From Mageeibacillus sp. UBA3781 (lineage in GTDB: Bacteria > Bacillota > Clostridia > Saccharofermentanales > Saccharofermentanaceae): a DNA stretch of 64,000 nucleotides. Each line of letters opens with the position of its first letter. Position 1 is the first letter of the stretch. Under the pieces are notes generated by a model. That model did no database searches. It saw only the letters and a program-made list of their open reading frames with translations, and was not told where the DNA came from. The position numbers and the translations under genes are program-made. The stretch lies in NCBI GenBank assembly GCA_002368805.1, contig DFFH01000130.1, positions 12,497 to 76,496 on the forward strand. Reading direction: 5' to 3'. Shown here piece by piece: positions 18,189 to 25,901 of this stretch.

Positions 18189-19097
18189 TCAGAACTCCTC
18201 TTTCGTCCATCTTCCGGTACTGCCGCACGGAAGGACCGCATCCATCTTCGTACAGGGAAGTCCCAGTTCTTCGGAAACAACTTTACCGCCATGCTTTGAC
18301 TTGACCGCCAGACGCAGGATATCTTCGATCACCATCGAAGACAATCCGGTCGTATAGGAATTGATCAGGAAAAACAGCGGATCATCCGATATGAGCTGCT
18401 CACACTTTTCAACCAAAGGGAAAAGAGCGTCTTCAAGCTTCCACATCTCTCCGGAAGGTCCTCTTCCGTAAGCCGGCGGATCCATGATGATACCATCGTA
18501 TTTTCTGCCTCTGCGGATCTCTCTTTCGACAAATCTGCCGCAATCTTCCACGATGAATCGGATATAACAGTCATCCAGTCCGCTGGCCACCATGTTTTCC
18601 TTGGCACGCTGCACCATACCTTTGCTGGCATCGACATGTACGACTTCCGCCGCCCCTGCTGCCGCAAAAGCCATCGTAGCGCCGCCCGTATATGCGAAAA
18701 GATTAAGGATGCGCGGTTTTCTTCCCTGTTCCACGGCCTTCTTGATAAGCTTTCCGCAGAAATCCCAGTTGGCCGCCTGTTCAGGAAAAAGACCGGTATG
18801 CTTGAAGCTGGTGGGCTCGATGATAAATGTCAGCGGACGGCCGACAGCGTCGTAGCGGATCTTCCATTTCTGGGGCATCGGCTTTTCCTTGCTCCAGTGC
18901 CCTCCTCCGCTCTCACTTCTGTGATAGATCGCATGCGGCTTCGGCCAGTGCTTCTCCTGCATGCCGGAATATCCGGTCTTCGGCCAGATCGCCTGCGGAT
19001 CCGGACGTTGAAGGTAAATATCTCCCCAGCGTTCGTATTTTTCACCCTCACCACAGTAGAGTAATTCAAAATCCTGCCATCTATCCGCTAAAAACAT
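18189..19097 (-). CDS. Class I SAM-dependent rRNA methyltransferase (RlmI/RlmK-like)
   Basis: A 302-residue methyltransferase of the COG1092 type. The SAM-binding motif I is LNLFAYTGGATMAFAAAGA, followed by VVHVDASKGMVQRAKENM; the catalytic-region motif is IIMDPPAYGRGPSGEMW. The N-terminal part lacks an obvious PUA domain. Family members methylate rRNA (often cytosine C5), but the exact base is unknown. AGGA precedes the ATG by 7 nt. First gene of the operon; a TATACT box (19167-19162) on the minus strand is its likely -10, without a clear -35. Confidence 0.85.
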   Translation of the reverse strand: MFLADRWQDFELLYCGEGEKYERWGDIYLQRPDPQAIWPKTGYSGMQEKHWPKPHAIYHRSESGGGHWSKEKPMPQKWKIRYDAVGRPLTFIIEPTSFKHTGLFPEQAANWDFCGKLIKKAVEQGRKPRILNLFAYTGGATMAFAAAGAAEVVHVDASKGMVQRAKENMVASGLDDCYIRFIVEDCGRFVEREIRRGRKYDGIIMDPPAYGRGPSGEMWKLEDALFPLVEKCEQLISDDPLFFLINSYTTGLSSMVIEDILRLAVKSKHGGKVVSEELGLPCTKMDAVLPCGSTGRWTKEEF

Positions 19098-19192
19098 ATC
19101 TTTTTCCTGTTCATTTCCTTCGAAGATTGTGCCTTTACCGGACGCATCGACACTTGGTATCAGTATAGCATTTTCTTGTATTTGAAAAAAGT

Positions 19193-19222
19193 TTGTTTGT
19201 AAATCGATTTTTAGATTATAAT
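19193..19222 (+). promoter_or_regulatory. Promoter of the response regulator operon
   Basis: TTGTTT (19193-19198) and TATAAT (19217-19222) are 18 nt apart and lie 35 nt before the start codon. The region is shared with the divergent methyltransferase operon. Confidence 0.6.
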
Positions 19223-19256
19223 AGATGTAATGTTGCTAATAAAAGAGGTATAACAA

Positions 19257-19946
19257 ATGGCTAATGCTCCTCATATTTTAATCTGCGATGACGACCCGGT
19301 CGTACACGAGTCTTTGGGTCTTTATTTTGAGAACGAACACTTCACATATTCCAGCGCTTACGACGGACGTGACGCTCTTGCGCATGTTGCTTCCGATAAG
19401 CCTGATCTTATTATTCTTGATGTCATGATGCCGGAAAAGACCGGTATCGAGGTATGCCGCGAGATCAGAAAGACTCTGTCCACCCCGATCATCATCCTTA
19501 CAGCGAAGGGTGAAGAGATCGACCGTGTACTTGGTCTGGAGCTCGGTGCGGATGACTATATCGTTAAGCCTTTCTCCCCGAGAGAGGTCATCGCCCGTAT
19601 CAAGGCTGTTCTGCGCCGTATCAACGAGCCTCAGGAGAATACTTCTCTTCTGCGTTTCGAAGGTCTGGAGATCAATCTGGATAACTATCAGGTCAAGGTG
19701 AAAGGCGAACTCGTTCCGTGCACGCCGAAAGAGGTCGAGATCCTTCATCTTCTCGCCTCCCATATCGGCCAGGTCATGGATCGTGAGCAGATCCTCTCCC
19801 TGATCTGGGGATATGACTATTTCGGCGATACCCGTACTGTAGATACACACATCAAGCGTATCCGTCAGAAGATCTATTACGAAGGTGCGCCGTGGTCTCT
19901 CATCACCGTTTATGGTGTTGGCTATAAGTTTGAGGTCAACTCATAA
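19257..19946 (+). CDS. OmpR/PhoB-family response regulator
   Basis: A 229-residue two-component regulator. The receiver domain has the acidic pair in ICDDDPVVH, the phosphoacceptor Asp55 (LIILDVMMPEKTG), the Thr/Ser in IILTAKG and the Lys in ADDYIVKPFSPRE. The C-terminal winged helix contains TPKEVEILHLLASHIGQVM and GDTRTVDTHIKRIRQKI, so it binds DNA as PhoB-type dimers. AGAGG precedes the ATG. The stop overlaps the sensor kinase start by 1 nt, so they form a cognate pair. Which genes it controls is not visible. Confidence 0.95.
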   Translation: MANAPHILICDDDPVVHESLGLYFENEHFTYSSAYDGRDALAHVASDKPDLIILDVMMPEKTGIEVCREIRKTLSTPIIILTAKGEEIDRVLGLELGADDYIVKPFSPREVIARIKAVLRRINEPQENTSLLRFEGLEINLDNYQVKVKGELVPCTPKEVEILHLLASHIGQVMDREQILSLIWGYDYFGDTRTVDTHIKRIRQKIYYEGAPWSLITVYGVGYKFEVNS

Positions 19947-21766
19947 TGTTCCGTAGTCTCTTCCTACGCAAGATGATCTTTCTGGTGCTGGTAGCGCTCT
20001 GCGCATCGGCACTTCTTTCTGCTACGCTTTTTAACTATGCGGCAGGCGAAGTTTCCAAAGACAACACCGAAGAGCTCATGATCGATAAAGCCCGCTCCAT
20101 GTCCTCTTTTCTGCGGGATTATATTGCACAGGACCAGACTATTACCGATAGCGAGATCAGGAGCAAGCTGAAAAATATCAGCGCAGGGTATTCCTCACAC
20201 GATGTTCTCGGCAATTTCTTCCTTCTGTACGATGCAGGCGGAAATATCATTTCCTCTTCCAATCCACAGACCGAGGATGATCTTCGTCTTTTAAGCTCCA
20301 TCGATGTATTCTGCAAGACGAATATGCTGAACAATAACGAAAACAAGAACATCCGCGGCAATCTCAAGGACGGAGATGTTACCGCACGGGTGATCCAGGT
20401 ACCGGTTCAGTCAGAAAATAAAATGATCGGTTATCTGATCATCGGCGACCGCATCAGCGGCGCTCCTTCGACAGTTACCGGATTCAGCCAGGTGCTGATC
20501 CTCTCGACGCTTCTGGTATCGATGTTTATGCTCATTCCTGTTTATTTTGCCAGTAAGCGCTTGATCCGTCCTCTCAACCGGGTAACGGATGTTGCTAATG
20601 CACTGGGACGCGGCGACTTCTCCATCCGAGCGAATGACAAGACCAAAGGTGAGATCGGTGATCTGGCCGCATCGGTCAATGAGCTCGCCGAAAAACTCTC
20701 CAAATCCATCACCAGTGTCACTACCGAGCGTAACCGACTCAAAGAGATCTTCGATATCATTTCCGAAGGAATCGTATCTGTCAATAAAGATCTGCAGCCG
20801 GACTATTCCAATAACGCGATCGCCACGCTTTTCGAGAAAGTACCGAGAAAGAATCTTTTCACCGAGAAGCTTCAGCTCATTCCTTTTGAAGAAGTCTGGG
20901 AAGATTTTGAAAACTGCATCAAGACCGGTGAGACATACGAACGCACGATCGAAGCGAAGGACTGTGCATATTCTTCCACGATCGTGCCGATCAAAGATAA
21001 TGAAAAAGCGATCATCGGAGCAACGGGCTTCTTCCGTGACATCTCCGAGCAGGAGCGTCTCGAGCAGACCAGACGTGACTATGTGGCAAACGTATCCCAC
21101 GAGCTTCGTACTCCTCTCACCGCCATGCGCGGACTTGTCGAGCCTCTTGCTGACGGCATGGTTAAGAAAGAGGAAGACCGCCAGAGATACTATGGCATCA
21201 TCCTCCACGAGACGATGCGTCTTTCCCGACTGATCGATGACATGCTTGAGCTTTCGAGACTTCAGGCAAGAACGCTCGCATTTAAGACTTTCCCGTTTGA
21301 CCTCAATAAGCTTCTTTCCGAATTCGAAACGAAGTTCAAGCCGGTCATGGAAGATGCGGAACTGAATTTCTCCGTCGAATATAAAACGGGACCGCTTCCT
21401 ACGGTTATGGGTAACCCGGACCGTGTCGAGCAGATCATCGTTATTCTTCTGGACAATGCAAAGAAATACACACCTGCGGGCGGCAGTATCACGATCTCTA
21501 CGGAATACAGCGACGAGACCGATCAGGTACTGGTTTCTGTTATCGATACCGGACAAGGTATCCACGAGTACGATATCGATCATATCTTTGACCGCTTCTA
21601 TAAGGCGGACCGTGCCCGTGGCAAGAAAGGCACCGGTCTGGGTCTTGCTATTGCAAAAGAACTCTTAAGCTACATGGGTGAGACGATTACCGTACAGAGC
21701 GAATATGGCGAAGGCACGACGTTCACCTTCACCCTGAAGCGTGTCACCGGTTCCGTCTGGTATTGA
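19946..21766 (+). CDS. Membrane sensor histidine kinase (HAMP-PAS)
   Basis: A 606-residue kinase. A first transmembrane helix (about 8-30) and a second (about 178-200) enclose an extracytoplasmic Cache-like sensor. Then come HAMP, a PAS domain, the dimerisation domain with phosphoacceptor His385 in VSHELRTPLTAMRG, and an HATPase domain with N box (ILLDNAKKY), G1 (VIDTGQGI), F box (IFDRFYKADRARG) and G2 (GTGLGLAIAK). This order matches WalK/PhoR-type kinases. It is translationally coupled to the response regulator. The signal is unknown; the downstream pseudouridine synthase gives no hint. Confidence 0.95.
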   Translation: MFRSLFLRKMIFLVLVALCASALLSATLFNYAAGEVSKDNTEELMIDKARSMSSFLRDYIAQDQTITDSEIRSKLKNISAGYSSHDVLGNFFLLYDAGGNIISSSNPQTEDDLRLLSSIDVFCKTNMLNNNENKNIRGNLKDGDVTARVIQVPVQSENKMIGYLIIGDRISGAPSTVTGFSQVLILSTLLVSMFMLIPVYFASKRLIRPLNRVTDVANALGRGDFSIRANDKTKGEIGDLAASVNELAEKLSKSITSVTTERNRLKEIFDIISEGIVSVNKDLQPDYSNNAIATLFEKVPRKNLFTEKLQLIPFEEVWEDFENCIKTGETYERTIEAKDCAYSSTIVPIKDNEKAIIGATGFFRDISEQERLEQTRRDYVANVSHELRTPLTAMRGLVEPLADGMVKKEEDRQRYYGIILHETMRLSRLIDDMLELSRLQARTLAFKTFPFDLNKLLSEFETKFKPVMEDAELNFSVEYKTGPLPTVMGNPDRVEQIIVILLDNAKKYTPAGGSITISTEYSDETDQVLVSVIDTGQGIHEYDIDHIFDRFYKADRARGKKGTGLGLAIAKELLSYMGETITVQSEYGEGTTFTFTLKRVTGSVWY

Positions 21767-21778
21767 TCGGAGCATATC

Positions 21779-22525
21779 ATGGATCAAAGATCTAACCCGA
21801 CTTTTTCCGATGCCAAAGACTCGGTACGTATCAACAAGTACATCAGCTCCAGCGGGTTTTGTTCCCGAAGAAAAGCGGACGAGTATGTGCAGGCAGGCTG
21901 CGTAACGATCGATGGCGAAACTGCCGAATCAGGATCCCAGGTATTCCCGGGACAGGTCGTACTCGTAAACGGAAAGCCGGTCATTCCTACGGATGATCAC
22001 GTTTATCTGGCATTTCACAAGCCACTTGGGATCACCTGCACCACGGACAGAAGAGATAAAAGTAATATCATAGATTATATTCATTATCCAATGCGCATCT
22101 TCCCTATCGGACGGCTGGATAAAAACTCCACCGGGCTGATCCTTCTCACGAATGACGGTGATATCGTCAACCGTCTTCTTCGCGCGGAAGGACGCCATGA
22201 TAAGGAATATGTAGTTACTGTGGATAAGCCTGTCGATGAAGATTTCAAGCGTAAGATGGAGGGCGGTCTTCCGATCCTCAACACGATCACTCTGCCGTGC
22301 AAAGTGAAGCTTTCCGGAAAGAATACTTTTCACATCATATTGAACCAGGGCTTGAACCGTCAGATCCGCAGAATGTGTGAATACCTGGGTTATAAAGTCG
22401 TCCGCCTCAAACGTATCCGCATCCTCAATCTTTCACTTGGTACACTTCCTGTAGGACAATACCGTGAACTGACGGCAAAAGAAAGAAAGGATCTGTTTTC
22501 CATCCTCGAAAAAAACAGAAAATAA
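21779..22525 (+). CDS. S4-domain pseudouridine synthase, RluB/RluF type
   Basis: A 248-residue RsuA-superfamily enzyme. The N-terminal S4 RNA-binding domain is VRINKYISSSGFCSRRKADE. The catalytic Asp is in FPIGRLDKNSTGLILLTNDG, and NQGLNRQIRRMCEYLGYKV is the family's C-terminal signature. The RQIRRMCEYLGY form is closest to RluF/RluB, which modify 23S rRNA. GGAG lies 8 nt before the ATG, 12 nt after the kinase stop, so it is probably cotranscribed with the two-component pair. Confidence 0.92.
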   Translation: MDQRSNPTFSDAKDSVRINKYISSSGFCSRRKADEYVQAGCVTIDGETAESGSQVFPGQVVLVNGKPVIPTDDHVYLAFHKPLGITCTTDRRDKSNIIDYIHYPMRIFPIGRLDKNSTGLILLTNDGDIVNRLLRAEGRHDKEYVVTVDKPVDEDFKRKMEGGLPILNTITLPCKVKLSGKNTFHIILNQGLNRQIRRMCEYLGYKVVRLKRIRILNLSLGTLPVGQYRELTAKERKDLFSILEKNRK

Positions 22526-22554
22526 AAAGGGCCTCCGACATAGCCGAAGACCCT
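22523..22554 (-). terminator. Terminator of the GH2 gene
   Basis: On the minus strand AGGGTCTTCGG and CCGGAGGCCCT-like arms form an imperfect stem followed by TTTTTATTTT. It lies just after the GH2 stop (22570) and between two convergent genes. Confidence 0.75.
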
Positions 22555-22569
22555 CTTCATATAGTGAAA

Positions 22570-25500
22570 TTAGAGTTTTGGAGCAAATTCAATTGTTTCC
22601 TCATACCGCACATTCTTTGCGACCTTGTGCCGGTCGAGGACATCCGGGCCTCTTTCGATCCCTTTCATATAGAAATCAAGATACAGATGCGTCCGTCCAT
22701 CGGATTCGATCAGTTCCTGATGCGAACAGTCGTCAAGGTCTTCCGGCATATAAGGAAGACAGGAGAATGAGAACGGATCCATCTTATTCTTCTTGATGGC
22801 AAGTCCTTTTATATCATCGAGCTGGAGCAAAAGATACTTCGTATCCGCATGGGCGCCATTCTCGGAAGGACGGGCGTACTCGTGATACAAAGGACTGTCC
22901 AGAGATGTGAACCAGCCGATCCTCTGGGATTCCTTACGATCGACATAAGACTCTCCATTACCTCTTCCATACCATCCGATATGCGTACGGGAATCGATCG
23001 GGACACGGAATCCGTAACGGACAAGATCAAACTTCGGGACAAACTCAATAGTCGCCATCAGACGTCCGTCGGGCTTTACACGATAGTGAACGAGGATCGG
23101 TCCTTTCATACCATTAGATGTATATTTACATATGAGATGGAAGTCTTCTCCATCCATCTCATAGAAGCTTCCGATAAAGCGGATCTCACCCTGGATCGTA
23201 CGCCAGTCCGTCTCATGAGAGAATACTGTCTGTGAAAGGACATATGATTTGTCCGCACGATCGATATTGGAAGCGGCACGGTAGAAGCTTGGTTCCAAAA
23301 GACCGTCGAAATACTCTTTTCCTTCGATCTTCACTGAACAAAGACCACCCTCATGACGGCTGAATCCATAGCGCACATGCTTGGTCTGCGCATAAAGGAA
23401 TGCCGGAGATGTCAGCATCTGTACAGCAGGCTTCTTCTCATCAAGGATCAGGCTGCTCTCCAGCGCCGAAGCATCAATGATCTGAATCGAACCGTCCTCC
23501 GCGACGCTTCCCACCGCATCATCTTTTTCATTCGGATCACATACTTCATCCACAAGTACCTGCTGATAGAATGCAAGCTCAAAGCCGGCACGGGCATACA
23601 AGGAGTCCTTCTCGAGCGTCAGTCTGATATCCAGAAGCAGTTCTTTACAAACCGCCTGATTATATACTTCCACTGCCTTCGGGTACTGCTGTGCCCAGGC
23701 GGATGTCAGAAAATCACCTACTTTGAACGGGAACTGCATCGCGCGGTTTCCCATTGCCGGGATCGGAGGAACAATACCGGATCCGCCGGTAAGGCGAACA
23801 CCTCCGATAAGTAACTGCCACTTCAGTTCGATCGAAGGAGTCGCACCAAACTGAAGAACATTGTGTACATTCAGGCTGGAAGGATCTTCCGCAGAGGAGA
23901 AGATCTTAATTCCTTCGCACTGTTTCTTCACTTCAAAGAATATCGGATGCGGTCTTCTGTTCGCATCGACGATGCCCTGTGCGATAGATACACCGATCTG
24001 CTCCGAATATTCGACCAGATCGCCCTGATGGATATACTTAAGATCCATGGTATCTTCTTCTCTTCTCGGTCTCGCAAGTATCGACTCGAAAAGCACTTTA
24101 TCTTCTTTCAGTTTACTCTTCAGATAACGTCTGTTGACGCACAGATCACACCACTCACCGAAGATCATGCCGGCATTATTCGGGAAAGGCGGCATATCGG
24201 AGACCGTTCCGGTCTTGTCGATCTCACAGTACAACGGGCGTTTGGCATCAAAAGCATTGATGCGCTGTTTTACATCAAGATATGCATTTTCTTCAAATCT
24301 CTTACCTGTCATCGACCACATAATGATACATGGATGATTGATCAGAGAATATACCGTCTGCGGAAGTACAGCAGCCGCAGACTGAAGGATGACATACATA
24401 CCGTATTCATCGCACAGATCGAAGAACTTCGAATCCGTCGGATGATGAACGACATAGATCGTATTGATATTCGCGCTCTTCATCATGAGGATATCCTGGC
24501 GGAATCTCTCCAGCGGCACGGAAATACCGTCTTCCGGATCAAACTCGTAGTACTTCACGCCATGGATCGGTACAGCAACATCATTTATATGGATGATGCT
24601 TTCCGAATATGTGATCGTTCTGAATCCGAAGCGCTGCTTCTTCACGCAGATGACCTCGTCCTTATTATTCCGGACTTCAATGATCAGGTCATACAGATTC
24701 GGTGTCTGATCCGTCCAGGGAAGTACGAGCTTGGCATAAAACTCCGTTCCCATGATCTTGACACCTTCCTTGGGAATGGTATCGGAAAGTTCTTTTCGCT
24801 GGGAGAGACGATGCTCCGGAAGATTATACAGATCATACTCGTCACGGGCTTCCATAAGCCGGCAGTTGATCGTGACCTGAACATCATACGGAAGATGGTT
24901 AAAAAGCTCAACCTCGACATTTAGTCCGGCATCTCTTCTGATTTCCGCATCACTTAGGATCTCTTTCTCACGATCCGTCAGCTGATCGTCATTATCTGAC
25001 CGGTAAAGGCTCGAAACGAGAGCCGTTTTCGGCACAACGTCCTTGGCCAGTGTATCAGTAAGGAACGAAGAGAAAAGCCGTACGGAAGAGATCTCCACAT
25101 CCGACTCCGCAATAAGATAAGGAAGGCGGAAAAGCCCCGAGAATCCAAAAGCACCCTGTGCCCGGACATTCTTTTTCAGCCTCCCCTTCTCCATTCTCAT
25201 ATCGAATCTTCTTACCGCAATAGAGATCAGGTTCGCACCTTCATGAAGTGCTTCATTCAGCAGACACTTTGTTGTGGAGAATGTGCTTCGTGAAGAAGAA
25301 ATATGTTTACCGTTGATACTGATGGAATAGTGTCCGACGATACCATCAGATACGAAATACACGAAACGGTGGATAAACTGCTCCGGAAGATTGACCCAGA
25401 CACGATAAAGGCCATAGTCATTCGTATTTTCCATACCGGCGTCATCCGCCAGTCTCTGTTGCAGTTTAGAGGTCTTTTTTGAAAGGAGAGCATTCTTCTC

Positions 25501-25767
25501 ATAGACGAGTTCACTCGGATACCCGTAGCCCTGCATCTGCCACACACTGGGTACATTGATCAGATCCCAGGAATCATCATCGAATTCCGGTTCTGTCCAG
25601 CTCTCGGGGATATCTTCTTTCGTCCTGGCATGGAAAAAACGCCAGTTCGGAAGATCCAGTTTCCAGACAGAAGACAGACGTCCGAACTCCGGCGGCTGTT
25701 TCTCCGCATAGAGTTCATCGATCGAATCATATGGATAGAAATATCCTTGCGCTGGCAGTTGCGTCAT
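22570..25767 (-). CDS. GH2 family beta-galactosidase-like protein, acid/base Glu missing
   Basis: A 1065-residue LacZ-type protein: sugar-binding domain (VPSVWQMQGYGYP), Ig-like domain, TIM-barrel, and C-terminal small-chain domain. In the barrel the conserved His in VVHHPTDSKFF and the nucleophile position Glu538 (FGEWCDLC) are present. However, the acid/base block that reads WSLGNESG in LacZ is WSMTGKRF here (Trp484 to Phe491), with Lys489 at the Glu position, and the DEANIETHG block is LQSAAAVLP. Retaining hydrolysis is therefore doubtful. There is no signal peptide, so it is cytoplasmic. The ATG has GGAG 7 nt upstream. Single gene with its own terminator and an operator-like site upstream. 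A substrate-sensing or altered-specificity role is possible. Confidence 0.85.
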   Translation of the reverse strand: MTQLPAQGYFYPYDSIDELYAEKQPPEFGRLSSVWKLDLPNWRFFHARTKEDIPESWTEPEFDDDSWDLINVPSVWQMQGYGYPSELVYEKNALLSKKTSKLQQRLADDAGMENTNDYGLYRVWVNLPEQFIHRFVYFVSDGIVGHYSISINGKHISSSRSTFSTTKCLLNEALHEGANLISIAVRRFDMRMEKGRLKKNVRAQGAFGFSGLFRLPYLIAESDVEISSVRLFSSFLTDTLAKDVVPKTALVSSLYRSDNDDQLTDREKEILSDAEIRRDAGLNVEVELFNHLPYDVQVTINCRLMEARDEYDLYNLPEHRLSQRKELSDTIPKEGVKIMGTEFYAKLVLPWTDQTPNLYDLIIEVRNNKDEVICVKKQRFGFRTITYSESIIHINDVAVPIHGVKYYEFDPEDGISVPLERFRQDILMMKSANINTIYVVHHPTDSKFFDLCDEYGMYVILQSAAAVLPQTVYSLINHPCIIMWSMTGKRFEENAYLDVKQRINAFDAKRPLYCEIDKTGTVSDMPPFPNNAGMIFGEWCDLCVNRRYLKSKLKEDKVLFESILARPRREEDTMDLKYIHQGDLVEYSEQIGVSIAQGIVDANRRPHPIFFEVKKQCEGIKIFSSAEDPSSLNVHNVLQFGATPSIELKWQLLIGGVRLTGGSGIVPPIPAMGNRAMQFPFKVGDFLTSAWAQQYPKAVEVYNQAVCKELLLDIRLTLEKDSLYARAGFELAFYQQVLVDEVCDPNEKDDAVGSVAEDGSIQIIDASALESSLILDEKKPAVQMLTSPAFLYAQTKHVRYGFSRHEGGLCSVKIEGKEYFDGLLEPSFYRAASNIDRADKSYVLSQTVFSHETDWRTIQGEIRFIGSFYEMDGEDFHLICKYTSNGMKGPILVHYRVKPDGRLMATIEFVPKFDLVRYGFRVPIDSRTHIGWYGRGNGESYVDRKESQRIGWFTSLDSPLYHEYARPSENGAHADTKYLLLQLDDIKGLAIKKNKMDPFSFSCLPYMPEDLDDCSHQELIESDGRTHLYLDFYMKGIERGPDVLDRHKVAKNVRYEETIEFAPKL

Positions 25768-25805
25768 GCTTCTCTCCGTTAAAAATCTGCATGAAGATGC
25801 AGTTT

Positions 25806-25817
25806 GTTAACGTTATT
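25806..25817 (-). promoter_or_regulatory. Possible LacI-family operator before the GH2 gene
   Basis: An 8-bp palindrome TAACGTTA (25808-25815), with the central CG common in LacI-family operators, sits just downstream of a TACAAT box (25822-25817 on the minus strand). Such a short palindrome can occur by chance. Confidence 0.3.
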
Positions 25818-25901
25818 GTAGCACGGCGCTGACCCCTTCATGTATCAGAGATATTTCATTTTGAAGAAGTCATGGAAACAATTATGAAGCAGCCTGAAAA
25901 A

